A stretch of 64,000 nt of DNA from NCBI GenBank assembly GCA_036506495.1, contig DASXRQ010000232.1, forward strand, positions 1-64,000. The letters are read 5' to 3'. Both the position numbers and the translations under genes were made by a program. The notes under the pieces are model-generated. The model searched no databases. It was not told the DNA's origin and saw only the letters and a list, made by a program, of their open reading frames with translations. This document shows, one piece after another, positions 41,256 through 49,945 of this stretch (its first letter is position 1; every line of letters begins with the position of its first letter). The stretch comes from DASXRC01 sp036506495. Lineage in GTDB: Bacteria > Actinomycetota > Actinomycetes > Mycobacteriales > Micromonosporaceae.

Positions 41256-43199
41256 TCAGACCGGAGCGGTCGAGCGGTTGGCCGGGGTGAACCCGCCCGG
41301 CTCCTCGGCCCGCTCCGCCCTGATGACGTGCATGACCGCGTTGATGAGGGCCAGGTGGGTGAACGCCTGCGGGAAGTTGCCCAGGTGCCGCCCGCTGTAG
41401 GTGTCGATCTCCTCGGCGTACAGCTCGAGGGGGCTCGCGTACGCGAGCAACCGCTCGCACAGCTTGCGCGCCTGCTCGAGCTCGCCGATCTCGACCAGCG
41501 CCGACACCAGCCAGAACGAGCAGATGGTGAACGAGCCCTCCTCGCCGGACAGGCCGTCGTCGGTCTCCTCGACCCGGTACCGGAGCACCAGTCCGTCCTC
41601 GGTCAGCTCGTCGGCGATCGCGAGCACGGTCGCGCGGATCCGCGGGTCCTCGGGCGGCAGGAACCGCATCAGCGGCAGGAGCAGCAGCGAGGCGTCGAGC
41701 GCGCGCGAGCCGTACCGCTGCACGAACACCCCTCGCTCGTCGACGCCGCGCGTGCAGACGTCGTTGCGGATCTGGTCGGCCAGGGCCTGCCACTTCTCGG
41801 CGTACTCCGGCTCCTCGTACATGCGCGCGAGCTTCGCGCCGCGGTCGAGGGCGACCCAGCACATCAGCTTGCTGGAGACGAAATGCTGGGGCTCGCCGCG
41901 CACCTCCCAGATGCCGCGGTCCGGCTGCTCCCAGTGTTCGGCTGCGTGCTCCACCTGACGCTTGAGCACCGGCCAGAGTGACTCGGGCAGCTGGTCGCGG
42001 GAGCGCGCGTGCAGGTAGACGGAGTCGAGCACGGCTCCCCACACGTCGTGCTGGCGCTGTTTGTACGCCGCGTTGCCCGTTCGGACCGGGAAGGCGCCCT
42101 CGTACCCGGACAGGTGGGGCAGCGACATCTCCTCCAGCTCCCGCTCGCCGCCCACCCCGTACATCACCTGGAGGTCCTTGCCCTCGCTGCACGCGTCGGC
42201 GATGAAGTAGAAGAAGTCGTTGGCCTCGCGGTCGAAACCGAGCGTGTACAGCCCCCACAGCGCGAACGTTGAGTCGCGTACCCAGGCGTAGCGGTAGTCC
42301 CAGTTCCGCTCGCCCTGGGGCGTCTCCGGCAACGACGTCGTCGCGGCGGCCAGCAGGGCGCCGGTCGGCGCGTACGTCAGGCCCTTCAGCGTCAGCGCGC
42401 TGCGCTGCAGGTAGCTGCGCCAAGGGTGGTCGGGGAAGTCGCCGAGGGTGATCCACTGCCGCCAGTACTCCGAGGTCCGCTGCAGGCGCATGCCGGCCTC
42501 CTGCATGGTGCGCGGCGGCGGCAGCGGCGACCAGGACAGCGCCACGAAGTGCGTCTCGCCCTCGACCATCCGGGTGCGCGCGTTCAGGCCGCGGCCCTCG
42601 ATGCCGGGGCGCAGGTCGGTGGTGAGCCGCAGGACGACGCCCAACCCCTCGATCGTGGCGACCAGTTCGCCATAGCCCGGGCCGTCATACCGCCAGGAAG
42701 GCTCCTGCCGGCCGTAGTCGAACACCGGCTCGCACGTCATCGAGACGTCGACCGAACCGCTGACGCACTTGACCGTCCGCAGGAGGCAGTGTTCGGCGTC
42801 GAAGTCGGTGGGGGAGCGGCGGTGGGTGCGGGACCGCTCCTCGATGTTGTGCCACGGCCCCATGCACAGCGTGTCGCGCACGATGAGCCAGCCGGTGCGG
42901 GTCTGCCAGGTCGTCTCGAGCATGAGGCTGCCGGGCAGGTACCGCCGGGCGGCCGGCACCAGCTCGTCGTACGGGCCGAGGCGGAACGCACCCGCACCCC
43001 GATCCAGCAGCGCGTTGAAGATGCTCGGTGAGTCCGGTCGCGGTAGGCACATCCACTCGACGGCGCCGCTCGGTGCCACGAGGCAGTTCGTCTCGCAGTC
43101 GGAGAGGAAGGCGTATTCGGCGATGGGCGGGAACGGGCTGCGCGCGAATCGTGGCGCCGGAGGCGGCGACTCCATGCTGCGAAGCGGCGCCTGGACCAT
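41256..43199 (-). CDS. Glycoside hydrolase family 15 protein (trehalase/glucoamylase type)
   Basis: 647 residues. The N-terminal beta-sandwich has PPIAEYAFLSDCETNCLVAPSGAVEWMCLPRPDSPSIFNALLDRGAGAFRLGP, the signature of actinobacterial GH15 proteins. The (alpha/alpha)6 barrel has GERNWDYRYAWVRDSTFALWGLYTLGF, EMSLPHLSGYEGAFPVRTGNAAYKQRQ, WEVRGEPQHFVSSKLMCWVALDRG and late GEEGSFTICSFWLVSAL with the catalytic glutamate. It hydrolyses alpha-glucosidic links, and mycobacterial relatives are trehalases. Cytoplasmic. The frame is open up to 43262; ATG 43199 is chosen, as the fold begins soon after. Confidence 0.92.
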   Translation of the reverse strand: MVQAPLRSMESPPPAPRFARSPFPPIAEYAFLSDCETNCLVAPSGAVEWMCLPRPDSPSIFNALLDRGAGAFRLGPYDELVPAARRYLPGSLMLETTWQTRTGWLIVRDTLCMGPWHNIEERSRTHRRSPTDFDAEHCLLRTVKCVSGSVDVSMTCEPVFDYGRQEPSWRYDGPGYGELVATIEGLGVVLRLTTDLRPGIEGRGLNARTRMVEGETHFVALSWSPLPPPRTMQEAGMRLQRTSEYWRQWITLGDFPDHPWRSYLQRSALTLKGLTYAPTGALLAAATTSLPETPQGERNWDYRYAWVRDSTFALWGLYTLGFDREANDFFYFIADACSEGKDLQVMYGVGGERELEEMSLPHLSGYEGAFPVRTGNAAYKQRQHDVWGAVLDSVYLHARSRDQLPESLWPVLKRQVEHAAEHWEQPDRGIWEVRGEPQHFVSSKLMCWVALDRGAKLARMYEEPEYAEKWQALADQIRNDVCTRGVDERGVFVQRYGSRALDASLLLLPLMRFLPPEDPRIRATVLAIADELTEDGLVLRYRVEETDDGLSGEEGSFTICSFWLVSALVEIGELEQARKLCERLLAYASPLELYAEEIDTYSGRHLGNFPQAFTHLALINAVMHVIRAERAEEPGGFTPANRSTAPV

Positions 43200-43256
43200 G
43201 CAACGATCGTCGCTCGTTCCCCGCCGCCACACCAGCCCTACCGGCCTCGTTCGTTG

Positions 43257-43319
43257 CCCCAACTTCGTTAAAGTGGCGTTTTAGGCGGCGTCTGACCGCC
43301 CAACTCTGACGAAGTTGGG
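43257..43319. repeat. Dispersed CCCAACTTCG palindrome element, copy B
   Basis: CCCCAACTTCGTTAAAG begins at 43257 and GACCG followed by CCCAACTCTGACGAAGTTGGG at 43294-43319 ends it. The overall layout and the GACCGCCCAACT...GACGAA...TTGGG text are shared with the element at 31785-31846. The arms CCCAACT and GAAGTTGGG give a hairpin. It lies 57 bases upstream of the GH15 start, in its promoter region. Confidence 0.6.
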
Positions 43320-43354
43320 AGAACGGAGCTGTACGGCGCGACCCGCTGGCGCCC

Positions 43355-43651
43355 CTAGTGGGCCGGGTTGTCAGTGTGCGGCCGCTTGCCGAGCTGGCGC
43401 CAGTCGTCCTCGGCGACGTCGACACCGTAGTGCTTGGCCGCCGCCCGGATGTTCGCGAACGCCTGGTCGCGCTCCGCGTCGGAGACGTCCTGGACCTGGT
43501 CGAACCGGGCCAGCGCGTTCTGCACGTGCCGGGCGTCGGTGAGCGGCTCCTTGCGCCGCTTCGGGAACGCGTACGCGCTATCGGGCAGCTTCTCGCGGTC
43601 CTTGGTGTCTAACTCGCCGTGCTCGGTGTGTGGCTTCCACGTGGTCTGCAT
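43355..43651 (-). CDS. Small DUF6582-type protein
   Basis: 98 residues, highly charged: WKPHTEHGELDTKDREKLPDSAYAFPKRRKEPLTDARHVQNALARFDQV, then ERDQAFANIRAAAKHYGVDVAEDDWRQLG. The DSAYAFPKxRKEPLxDAxHV text is a widespread small-protein motif, also found in some phage and plasmid proteins. Function unknown. ATG at 43651. Confidence 0.75.
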   Translation of the reverse strand: MQTTWKPHTEHGELDTKDREKLPDSAYAFPKRRKEPLTDARHVQNALARFDQVQDVSDAERDQAFANIRAAAKHYGVDVAEDDWRQLGKRPHTDNPAH

Positions 43652-43711
43652 ATCGGTGGTAATGCCCCATCCGCGGCCCCGCAACACCCGTACGTACCGA
43701 ACATTTCTGTA

Positions 43712-45151
43712 TTAATCGTGCAGGCGCGCGATGTTCCGCATCTTGTTCATCGCGTCGAGGGCGGCGACCTTGTACGACTCGGCCAGGGTCGGGTAGTTGA
43801 ACACGGCGTCGACGAGGTAGTCGACCGTGCCGCCGCAGCCCATCACAGTCTGTCCGATATGGACCAGCTCGGTGGCTCCCGTGCCGAACACGTGGACGCC
43901 GAGGATGCGCCGGTCCTCGGGGGACACCAGGATCTTGAGCATGCCGTACGAGTCGCCGATGATCTGACCACGCGCCAGCTCGCGGTAACGGGACACGCCC
44001 ACCTCGAACGGCACCCGCGCGTCGGTCAGCTCGTCCTCGGTACGGCCGACGAAGCTGATCTCGGGGATCGTGTAGATGCCGATCGGCTGCAGCGCCTGCA
44101 TCTCGCGAACCGGCTCGTCACAGGCGTGATGGGCGGCCAGCCGGCCCTGCTCCATCGACGTGGACGCGAGCGCGGGGAATCCGATCACGTCACCCACGGC
44201 GTAGATGTGCTCGACGGCCGTGCGGAAGTGATCGTCCACCTTGATCCGGCCGCGGTTGTCGGCGCTCAGGCCAACGGCCTCGAGGTTGAGCTCGGCGGCC
44301 GTGCCCTGCCGGCCGGCGGAGTACATCACGGTGTCCGCGGCGATCCGCTTGCCGCTTTCCAGCACGGCCACCGCGCCGCGCGGATGTCGCTCGACGGAGG
44401 CGACTGACTCGCGGAACCGGAACGTCACCGCCAGGTCGCGCAGGTGGTACTTGAGCCCCTCGATAATCTCCAGGTCGCAGAACTCGAGCATCCGGTCGCG
44501 CCGCTCGACGACGGTCACCTTGGTGCCGAGCGCGGCGAACATCGACGCGTACTCGATGCCGATCACCCCGGCGCCCACCACCACCATCGAGTTCGGCACG
44601 GTTTCAAGGTTGATGATGCCGTCCGAGTCGATGATCGTACGGTCGTCGAAGTCGACGGTGTCCGGTCGCGCCGGCCGCGTACCCGTGGCAATGATGATCT
44701 TTTCGGCGGACGCCGTGGTGGTCCGGCCGGTGTCGTCGGAGAGGGCCACCGTGTGCGGATCCGTGAAGCGGGCGGTGCCGGCGAGCAGGCGTACGCGGTT
44801 GCGGGCCAGCTGACTGCGGATGACGTCGATCTCGCGCCCGATCACGTGCTGGGTGCGGGCCGCGAGATCGGCGACGGTGATGTCCTCCTTCAGCCGGTAG
44901 CTCTGGCCGTACATCTCGCGCTGGTTGAGCCCGGTCAGGTACAGCACCGCCTCGCGCAGCGTCTTGGAGGGGATCGTGCCGGTGTTGATGCAGACGCCAC
45001 CGATCATGTCACGGCGTTCGACGATGGCCGCGCGCCGGTTGAGCTTCGCGGCCGCGATCGCCGCCTTCTGGCCGCCGGGCCCAGAGCCGATGACGAGCAC
45101 GTCGTAGTCGTGCACCTCCTCAGTGTGCAGCCTATGCGGCCCCCGCGTCAT
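43712..45151 (-). CDS. sthA: Si-specific NAD(P)+ transhydrogenase (SthA-type flavoprotein)
   Basis: 479 residues. FAD site YDVLVIGSGPGGQKAAIAAAK; the redox-active disulfide of dihydrolipoamide dehydrogenases is absent, with MIGGVCINTGTIPSK having one Cys and Thr-Gly-Thr at the second position, as in SthA. NAD(P) site VVGAGVIGIEYASMFAALG; C-terminal dimer interface YPTLAESYKVAALDAMNKM. It moves reducing power between NADPH and NADH. It is the last gene of the esterase/ATP-grasp operon; its start overlaps the ATP-grasp stop by 20 bases. Standalone sthA is usual elsewhere, so the link is notable. Confidence 0.88.
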   Translation of the reverse strand: MTRGPHRLHTEEVHDYDVLVIGSGPGGQKAAIAAAKLNRRAAIVERRDMIGGVCINTGTIPSKTLREAVLYLTGLNQREMYGQSYRLKEDITVADLAARTQHVIGREIDVIRSQLARNRVRLLAGTARFTDPHTVALSDDTGRTTTASAEKIIIATGTRPARPDTVDFDDRTIIDSDGIINLETVPNSMVVVGAGVIGIEYASMFAALGTKVTVVERRDRMLEFCDLEIIEGLKYHLRDLAVTFRFRESVASVERHPRGAVAVLESGKRIAADTVMYSAGRQGTAAELNLEAVGLSADNRGRIKVDDHFRTAVEHIYAVGDVIGFPALASTSMEQGRLAAHHACDEPVREMQALQPIGIYTIPEISFVGRTEDELTDARVPFEVGVSRYRELARGQIIGDSYGMLKILVSPEDRRILGVHVFGTGATELVHIGQTVMGCGGTVDYLVDAVFNYPTLAESYKVAALDAMNKMRNIARLHD

Positions 45152-46373
45152 GTACCCAAGCGCCGATTAGTCCCCGGAGGTGCCCGAGGAACCGCTCGTG
45201 CTCGTGCGCCGGGTAGGTCGTCCGCACGGTGTCGACGAGCAGCGCGTCGAACTCGGGCGAGGTGACCCAGTCGTACACCATCTCCTCGACATGCCCGAGC
45301 CGCGACGCGCAGAAGTCGGCGTACCGCTCCGCGTCGAAGTACTCGTCCGCCAGCCGCCGGTACTCGACGAGCTTGTCCTCATAGGACAGATCCGCGCGGT
45401 CGGCCACCTCGAAGTACCGCGCGGTGTCGAGATCCAGCCGGACCCGGCGGCCGGTGACCACGCAGAAGACCGTCCACCGCAGCAGCGCGGTCATCGCCCA
45501 CGGGAAGTAGTAGTGCAGCGAGGTCAGTGCCACGTCGGGGCAGGCGTTGGCGTAGTCGATCGGGTAGACCTCCGAACCCCGCACGAGCGACTCGCACGAG
45601 TTGAACTCCCACCGGAAGAACGCGTTGACGACCTTGGAGATCGTGACGACCTCGGTACCGGTGCGCGCGTCGAGGAAGCCGTGCTCGACGGCGTACCGGT
45701 CGTGCATCGGCAGCTCGGGCCGGAACTTCATGACCATGGTCTCGGGGCCGATCGACAGCGACCGGCTGAACACGTCGTACCCCTCGACCGCCTGCTGCAG
45801 GTGCATCAGGCGCTCGCCCGACGCGTCGTACGCCGCGTGCAGGTCCGCCCGGTCGCGGATCTTCGATACGCCGACCCAAGCGCCCCCGTCGTACGGCTTC
45901 ATGAACAGCGGGAACCCCAGCTCCTCGGCGATCGCGTCGAGGTCGAACGTCCGGTTGTACCGCTCGGCCGTGAACGCCCACCGCGCGTTGTCCACCGGGT
46001 GCTTGAACGGCACGAGCACGGTCTCGGGCACCTTGAACCCGAGCCGCATCATCGCGCAGTACGCCGCGTGCTTCTCCATCGCCTGGAACGTGAACGGGCT
46101 GTTGAGCAGGTAGACGTCGTTCATCAGCGCGGCCTTCTTCAGCCACTCCCGCGGGTGGTAGTACCAGTAGGCCAGCCGGTCGATGACCAGCGAGTGGCGC
46201 GGGGTGTCGCGCAGGTTGAACGGCTCGATCGTTACGCGTTCGGTGGAGAGCCGGTGGGTGACGCCCGACCCGTCCGTCACCGGTCCGAGCCGGCTCACGA
46301 GCGCCTCGTACGCCCGGGGCCAGTCCTCCTCGGTGCCCAGCAGCATCCCGATCACGTGCTCCACATCGGACAT
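45132..46373 (-). CDS. ATP-grasp-like protein of unknown function
   Basis: 413 residues. The middle (about residues 100-290) resembles RimK/carboxylate-amine-ligase ATP-grasp domains: FQAMEKHAAYCAMMRLGFKVPETVLVPF, LGFPLFMKPYDGGAWVGVSKIRD, LMHLQQAVEGYDVFSRSLSIG, VYPIDYANACPDVALTSLHYYFP. The Lys in FMKPYDGG is in the usual ATP-contact place. The N- and C-terminal parts (SLVIDRLAYWYYHPREWLKKAALMNDVYL; YFDAERYADFCASRLGHVEEMV) are not known to me. The ATG at 46373 has GGAGG at 46378-46382. It is coupled to two esterase-fold genes upstream and sthA downstream. A peptide- or amide-forming ligase is likely; substrates unknown. Confidence 0.7.
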   Translation of the reverse strand: MSDVEHVIGMLLGTEEDWPRAYEALVSRLGPVTDGSGVTHRLSTERVTIEPFNLRDTPRHSLVIDRLAYWYYHPREWLKKAALMNDVYLLNSPFTFQAMEKHAAYCAMMRLGFKVPETVLVPFKHPVDNARWAFTAERYNRTFDLDAIAEELGFPLFMKPYDGGAWVGVSKIRDRADLHAAYDASGERLMHLQQAVEGYDVFSRSLSIGPETMVMKFRPELPMHDRYAVEHGFLDARTGTEVVTISKVVNAFFRWEFNSCESLVRGSEVYPIDYANACPDVALTSLHYYFPWAMTALLRWTVFCVVTGRRVRLDLDTARYFEVADRADLSYEDKLVEYRRLADEYFDAERYADFCASRLGHVEEMVYDWVTSPEFDALLVDTVRTTYPAHEHERFLGHLRGLIGAWVHDAGAA

Positions 46374-46405
46374 ATGTCCTCCCCAAACGCAGTGCCCGTC
46401 GATGG

Positions 46406-47149
46406 TCAGCAGAACCGCGGCAGGTGGTGGGCCCACTGCGCGCGCCACGACGGCCAGTCGTGCGGCACGTCGTGCCCCCAGAGGTCAAGCTCGTGCCGGA
46501 TGCCCTTCCCGGCCAGGATGCCGGCGACGCGCTTGGTGGACTCGAGCGAGCCGGTCGTGTCCTCCCACATCCCCTGCCCGCAGACGAGCAGCACCGACAG
46601 CCGCCCTCGCAGCCAGTCGAGATGGTCGCCGTCGAGGTGCGCGAGGTACGCGGTGGGGTTGTTGAAGTACGCGGCGTCGCCCCGCTCGCCCCAGCCGTGC
46701 CACACCGCCGGGTCGTAGTTTCCGGAGAAGCACATCGCGAGCGGGAACAGGTCGGCGCGCTTGCACGCGAAGTTGAGCGCGTGGAAGGCCCCCATCGAGC
46801 AGCCCGCCACGATCGGGTCGGCGGCGCCGGGCGAGTTGGCCCGGATGTGCGGGACGACCTGGTCGGCGATCCACGACTCGTACGCGCCGTGCTGCCGGGC
46901 GCGCTCTTCGAGCGGCAGGTGGCGCGCCGCCCAGGACGACGCGTCGTACGAGTCGACGCAGTACAGCTTGGCCCGGCCCGCCTCGATGAGGTCACCGACG
47001 GCGGCCACCATCCCGTTGTCCGCAAAGTCGCCTGCCCGGCCCCCCTCGGACGGGAAGACCAGCACCGGCCGGCCGTAGTGGCCGTAAGCGACGACCGCGC
47101 CCGCGGCGCCGATGGCCGGTGAATGCAGCTCCACCCGATGTTCGCGCAC
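46406..47149 (-). CDS. Alpha/beta-hydrolase esterase (EsterD type)
   Basis: 247 residues of the EsterD-type alpha/beta-hydrolase fold: GRPVLVFPSEGGRAGDFADNG, YCVDSYDASSW, nucleophile elbow AGCSMGAFHALNFA (Ser), VLLVCGQGMWEDTTGS and the catalytic His region DLWGHDVPHDWPSW. No leader peptide, so cytoplasmic. Similar proteins are annotated as esterase or putative trehalose/mycolyl-type, but the substrate is not evident. It follows the larger esterase-fold gene by 3 bases and precedes the ATP-grasp gene by 32. Confidence 0.85.
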   Translation of the reverse strand: MREHRVELHSPAIGAAGAVVAYGHYGRPVLVFPSEGGRAGDFADNGMVAAVGDLIEAGRAKLYCVDSYDASSWAARHLPLEERARQHGAYESWIADQVVPHIRANSPGAADPIVAGCSMGAFHALNFACKRADLFPLAMCFSGNYDPAVWHGWGERGDAAYFNNPTAYLAHLDGDHLDWLRGRLSVLLVCGQGMWEDTTGSLESTKRVAGILAGKGIRHELDLWGHDVPHDWPSWRAQWAHHLPRFC

Positions 47150-47152
47150 GCC

Positions 47153-48214
47153 TCACCCGCCGCCGGCCGGCACCGGCCACGCCCGCCGCAGCAACCCGAC
47201 GAGGTGCGGGTCGAGGGCGTCGCGCCAGCCGGTAAAGTTGTGCGCGTCGGGGTTCCCGACGAACTCGACGGGGTAGCCCTGGCGGCGTAGCGCCGTCGCC
47301 ATCTCGCGGTTGTTCGCGAGGTTCTCCTCGGCGGAGCCGCAGGTCATCGCCGTGACCACCGGGTGCGGTGCGGACGTCGTGCCCACCACGCGCCCGGTGA
47401 ACCGGACGATGCGGGCGAAGCGCGCTAACCCCGCCTCTTGCGGGTCCAGCCGCGGCCGGAAGAAGCTGCCGGACTGAAGGAAGAGCCCGGCGAAGGTACG
47501 CGGAAACCGGCGCTGCGCGTGCAGCATCGCGAGCGCGCCGAGGCTGGCCCCCATGCCGACGACCGGACCCGAAATACCCAGCTCGGCGTGCAGCCGCGGG
47601 ACCACCTCGACGGCGAGGGTTCGCGCGTACGCCGGGTTGGCCGAGTACCACTCGGTGCGGTTGCCCGGCGCCAGCAGCACCAGGTGGTGCGGCGCGACCC
47701 GCCCGGCGCGCACCGCAGCGGCGCCGAGCTGTCCGAGTTCGGCAAGCTTGTCGTACTCCGGCCCGTCGTGCGCGACCAGCACCCGGTCGCCGGCGCCGGG
47801 TGGGGACCAGACCCGTGCCCAGACGTCCGCGGTCAGGGCCGGCGCCGGGATCGCCAGCTCCCGCCACGAGCCCTCGGCGGCGGGTGCGGTCAGCCAGGCC
47901 GGCTCGGCGTAGTCGCCGCGGACGAGCACGGAGTGGTCGCCGTACCCGCCGCCCACCCGGCTCGGGTTGGCCGGATCGCAGACCACCTCGACGAGACCGT
48001 CCTTGTGCCGCAGCTCGATCCGGTACTCCAACCGCCACGCCGCGGGAGGGGCGGCGCGCAGCCGCCACACCCCGTCGGCGTACGCGAAGTCGAGCCGGTC
48101 GGGGGGCATGCCGGCGTGCTGAACGAGGCGTACGCCGACCAGCCGGTGATCGGGGTCGGCGTACGCGAAGTTCAGCACGCCGCTCTCCCAGCGCGGCCCG
48201 GCCTCGTCCGCCAT
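47153..48214 (-). CDS. Enterochelin-esterase-like alpha/beta hydrolase (N-terminal sandwich plus hydrolase)
   Basis: 353 residues. An N-terminal beta-sandwich (about 1-120: FAYADPDHRLVGVRLVQHAGMPPDRLDFAYADGVWRLRAAPPAAWRLEYRIELRHKDG), then an esterase domain: RVLVAHDGPEYDKLAELGQLGAAAV, the nucleophile elbow GMGASLGALAMLHAQ (Ser), and NPDAHNFTGWRDALDPHLVGLL (His). This is the IroE/Fes-type architecture. It is the first gene of the operon that continues with the second esterase, the ATP-grasp protein and sthA. No siderophore genes are near, so a Fes function is doubtful. Confidence 0.85.
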   Translation of the reverse strand: MADEAGPRWESGVLNFAYADPDHRLVGVRLVQHAGMPPDRLDFAYADGVWRLRAAPPAAWRLEYRIELRHKDGLVEVVCDPANPSRVGGGYGDHSVLVRGDYAEPAWLTAPAAEGSWRELAIPAPALTADVWARVWSPPGAGDRVLVAHDGPEYDKLAELGQLGAAAVRAGRVAPHHLVLLAPGNRTEWYSANPAYARTLAVEVVPRLHAELGISGPVVGMGASLGALAMLHAQRRFPRTFAGLFLQSGSFFRPRLDPQEAGLARFARIVRFTGRVVGTTSAPHPVVTAMTCGSAEENLANNREMATALRRQGYPVEFVGNPDAHNFTGWRDALDPHLVGLLRRAWPVPAGGG

Positions 48215-48244
48215 GCGTTGCACCCTAACGGCCACAATGACGCG

Positions 48245-48907
48245 ATGACCAACCCGGAACCGCTGTTGAACGTCGAGCGTACGGTTTTCTTCTCCGACGC
48301 GGTCATCGCGATCGCCATGACCCTGCTGGCCATCGATCTGCCGTTGCCCGAGGGGAAGACCGACGGACAGGTGTGGCGCAGCTTTGCGCACAGCCTCGGC
48401 GGTGCCTACCTGGCCTTCGCCATCAGCTTCGTCGTGATTGCGCTGTTCTGGTACCGGCACCACAGACTCTTCCAGCGAATCGTGGAGATCAACACACGCC
48501 TCGTCGTCTGGAATCTGGTCGCTCTGTTCGCGATCGTGCTGGTCCCCTTCGCCACGAAGCTGCTTGCCGCACCGCCGGCCGCGCCGCCCGGCGCGCAGTT
48601 CAGCCTGGGACCGGTGATCTACGCCAGCATGATCCTGTTGTGGGGCGCGGCGCAGGTCATGATGGTGGTCACCGCCACGCGGGGAAGGCTCTGGCGTCCG
48701 GGCACGCCGAGCGGCGTGCCCGGCAACATGATCTTCGCTACGTGCACAGCGCTCGCGATGTTTGCGGTGTCGATCCCCGTAGCCTTCGTCAGCCCCGCGG
48801 CCGCCGAGTACTGCTGGCTCCTCATCCCGGTGGTCGGCGCGGCCACCCGCCGTTTGCGCGGCCGCGTCCGCTCTGTGTTGCGCCCTAACGACCACGCGCC
48901 ACGGTGA
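48245..48907 (+). CDS. TMEM175-family (DUF1211) potassium channel-like protein
   Basis: 220 residues with six membrane helices. The first helix has the family hallmark ERTVFFSDAVIAIAMTLLAIDLPLP (FSD motif), and the fold continues with SFVVIALFWYRHHRLFQRI and ISFV...NLVALFAIVLVPFATKLLA. Bacterial TMEM175 proteins are potassium-permeable channels. ATG at 48245; it diverges from the esterase operon across 30 bases, so the two promoters must be close together. Confidence 0.9.
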   Translation: MTNPEPLLNVERTVFFSDAVIAIAMTLLAIDLPLPEGKTDGQVWRSFAHSLGGAYLAFAISFVVIALFWYRHHRLFQRIVEINTRLVVWNLVALFAIVLVPFATKLLAAPPAAPPGAQFSLGPVIYASMILLWGAAQVMMVVTATRGRLWRPGTPSGVPGNMIFATCTALAMFAVSIPVAFVSPAAAEYCWLLIPVVGAATRRLRGRVRSVLRPNDHAPR

Positions 48908-49258
48908 CCACACGGACCGGCGTCGTGACCGGCCCCGCGCCAACCCGGCGGCAGGCGTCGGGAAGCTTTGCTCTGCTTCCCCGGGGGATACACCAAACCG
49001 CATCCAGTGTCTCCTGGGGGGAAGCAGAGCAAAGGTGCTCGCGCGGTATGCCGGACGTGGGGAATGCGTGTCCATGCACATAGATATGCTTCGATGGCAA
49101 GGCCTTCGCCACGGTGGCAACCGTCAACCCGGACGGCAGTCCGCGGTCCTCGGGTGCTCGCCCGTGATCTTTCGCGGCGCTACCTCACGTTCTCGGCCAG
49201 AGACCGCCTCACACGACTGATCGAGTTCTTCACCGACTGATCGCGCTACGGTGTCGGC
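48908..49258. other. Gap with a long hairpin
   Basis: 351 bases between the channel gene and the VOC gene. It holds the 69-bp hairpin element at 48966-49034 and, at its right end, TACGGT (49247-49252), a -10 hexamer 6 bases before the VOC GTG. I see no gene in the rest. Confidence 0.6.
48966..49034. repeat. Perfect 17-bp inverted repeat hairpin
   Basis: CTTTGCTCTGCTTCCCC at 48966-48982 and its exact complement at 49018-49034 enclose a 35-base loop. Inner bases (GGATACAC and GTGTCTCC) extend the pairing imperfectly. No T-run follows, and the stem is AT-richer than its surroundings. It could be a REP/MITE-like mobile hairpin or a bidirectional terminator. Confidence 0.7.
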
Positions 49259-49942
49259 GTGAGTGTCGCGACCTTCAAGGGCATCTGCATCGACGCCGGC
49301 AACCCGGCCGGGCTCGGGCCGTTTTGGGCCGAGGTTCTCGGGTTGACCTGGCACACGCAGCACCAGGGGGACGGTTGGCTGTCCGGGCCGACCCCGCAGC
49401 ACACCATCTGGGTCAACGCCGTGCCGGAGCCGAAGGCAGTCAAGAACCGGGTGCACCTGGACATGTACGCCGAGAGCCTCGAGGACCTGGAGTCGCTCGG
49501 CGCCTGGATCGTGCGGCCGGAGGGCGACGGCCGGCGCTGGACGGTGATGGCCGACCCCGAGGGGGGTGAGTTCTGCGCCTTCCTGCGGCCCGACCCGCCG
49601 GCGCAGCGGCTGCACGGCCTGGTGGTCGACTGTGCCGATCCGGGCGCGCAGGCGCAATGGTGGGCCGGCGTGTTCGGCGAGCCTGTCACCGACGGCGGCG
49701 AGTGGTTCGAGATCGACCGCCCGTCCGGCGCACCGTTCACGATGGACTTCGTGGCTGTGCCGGAGCCGAAGGTCGTCAAGAACCGGGTCCACTGGGACGT
49801 GACCGCCGTCGACCTCGAGCCGTTGCTCAACGCGGGAGCGACGCTGGTGCGCACCCCAGACGGGGACATCGACTGGCACGTGCTGGCGGACCCGGAGGGC
49901 AACGAGTTCTGCGCGTTCCCGCCGGCCGACCGCACGGGGTAG
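49259..49942 (+). CDS. Tandem-domain VOC (glyoxalase-like) protein
   Basis: 227 residues, two copies of the Glyoxalase_6 fold (PF18029 type). The first ends with NAVPEPKAVKNRVHLDMYAE and DPEGGEFCAF, the second with VAVPEPKVVKNRVHWDVTAV and DPEGNEFCAF. Each has the K-N-R-V-H strand and an FCAF end. GTG start with TACGGT 6 bases before it, so likely leaderless. Function unknown; many relatives are annotated only as VOC proteins. A single-domain relative is at 56978-57367. Confidence 0.88.
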   Translation: MSVATFKGICIDAGNPAGLGPFWAEVLGLTWHTQHQGDGWLSGPTPQHTIWVNAVPEPKAVKNRVHLDMYAESLEDLESLGAWIVRPEGDGRRWTVMADPEGGEFCAFLRPDPPAQRLHGLVVDCADPGAQAQWWAGVFGEPVTDGGEWFEIDRPSGAPFTMDFVAVPEPKVVKNRVHWDVTAVDLEPLLNAGATLVRTPDGDIDWHVLADPEGNEFCAFPPADRTG

Positions 49943-49945
49943 CGG

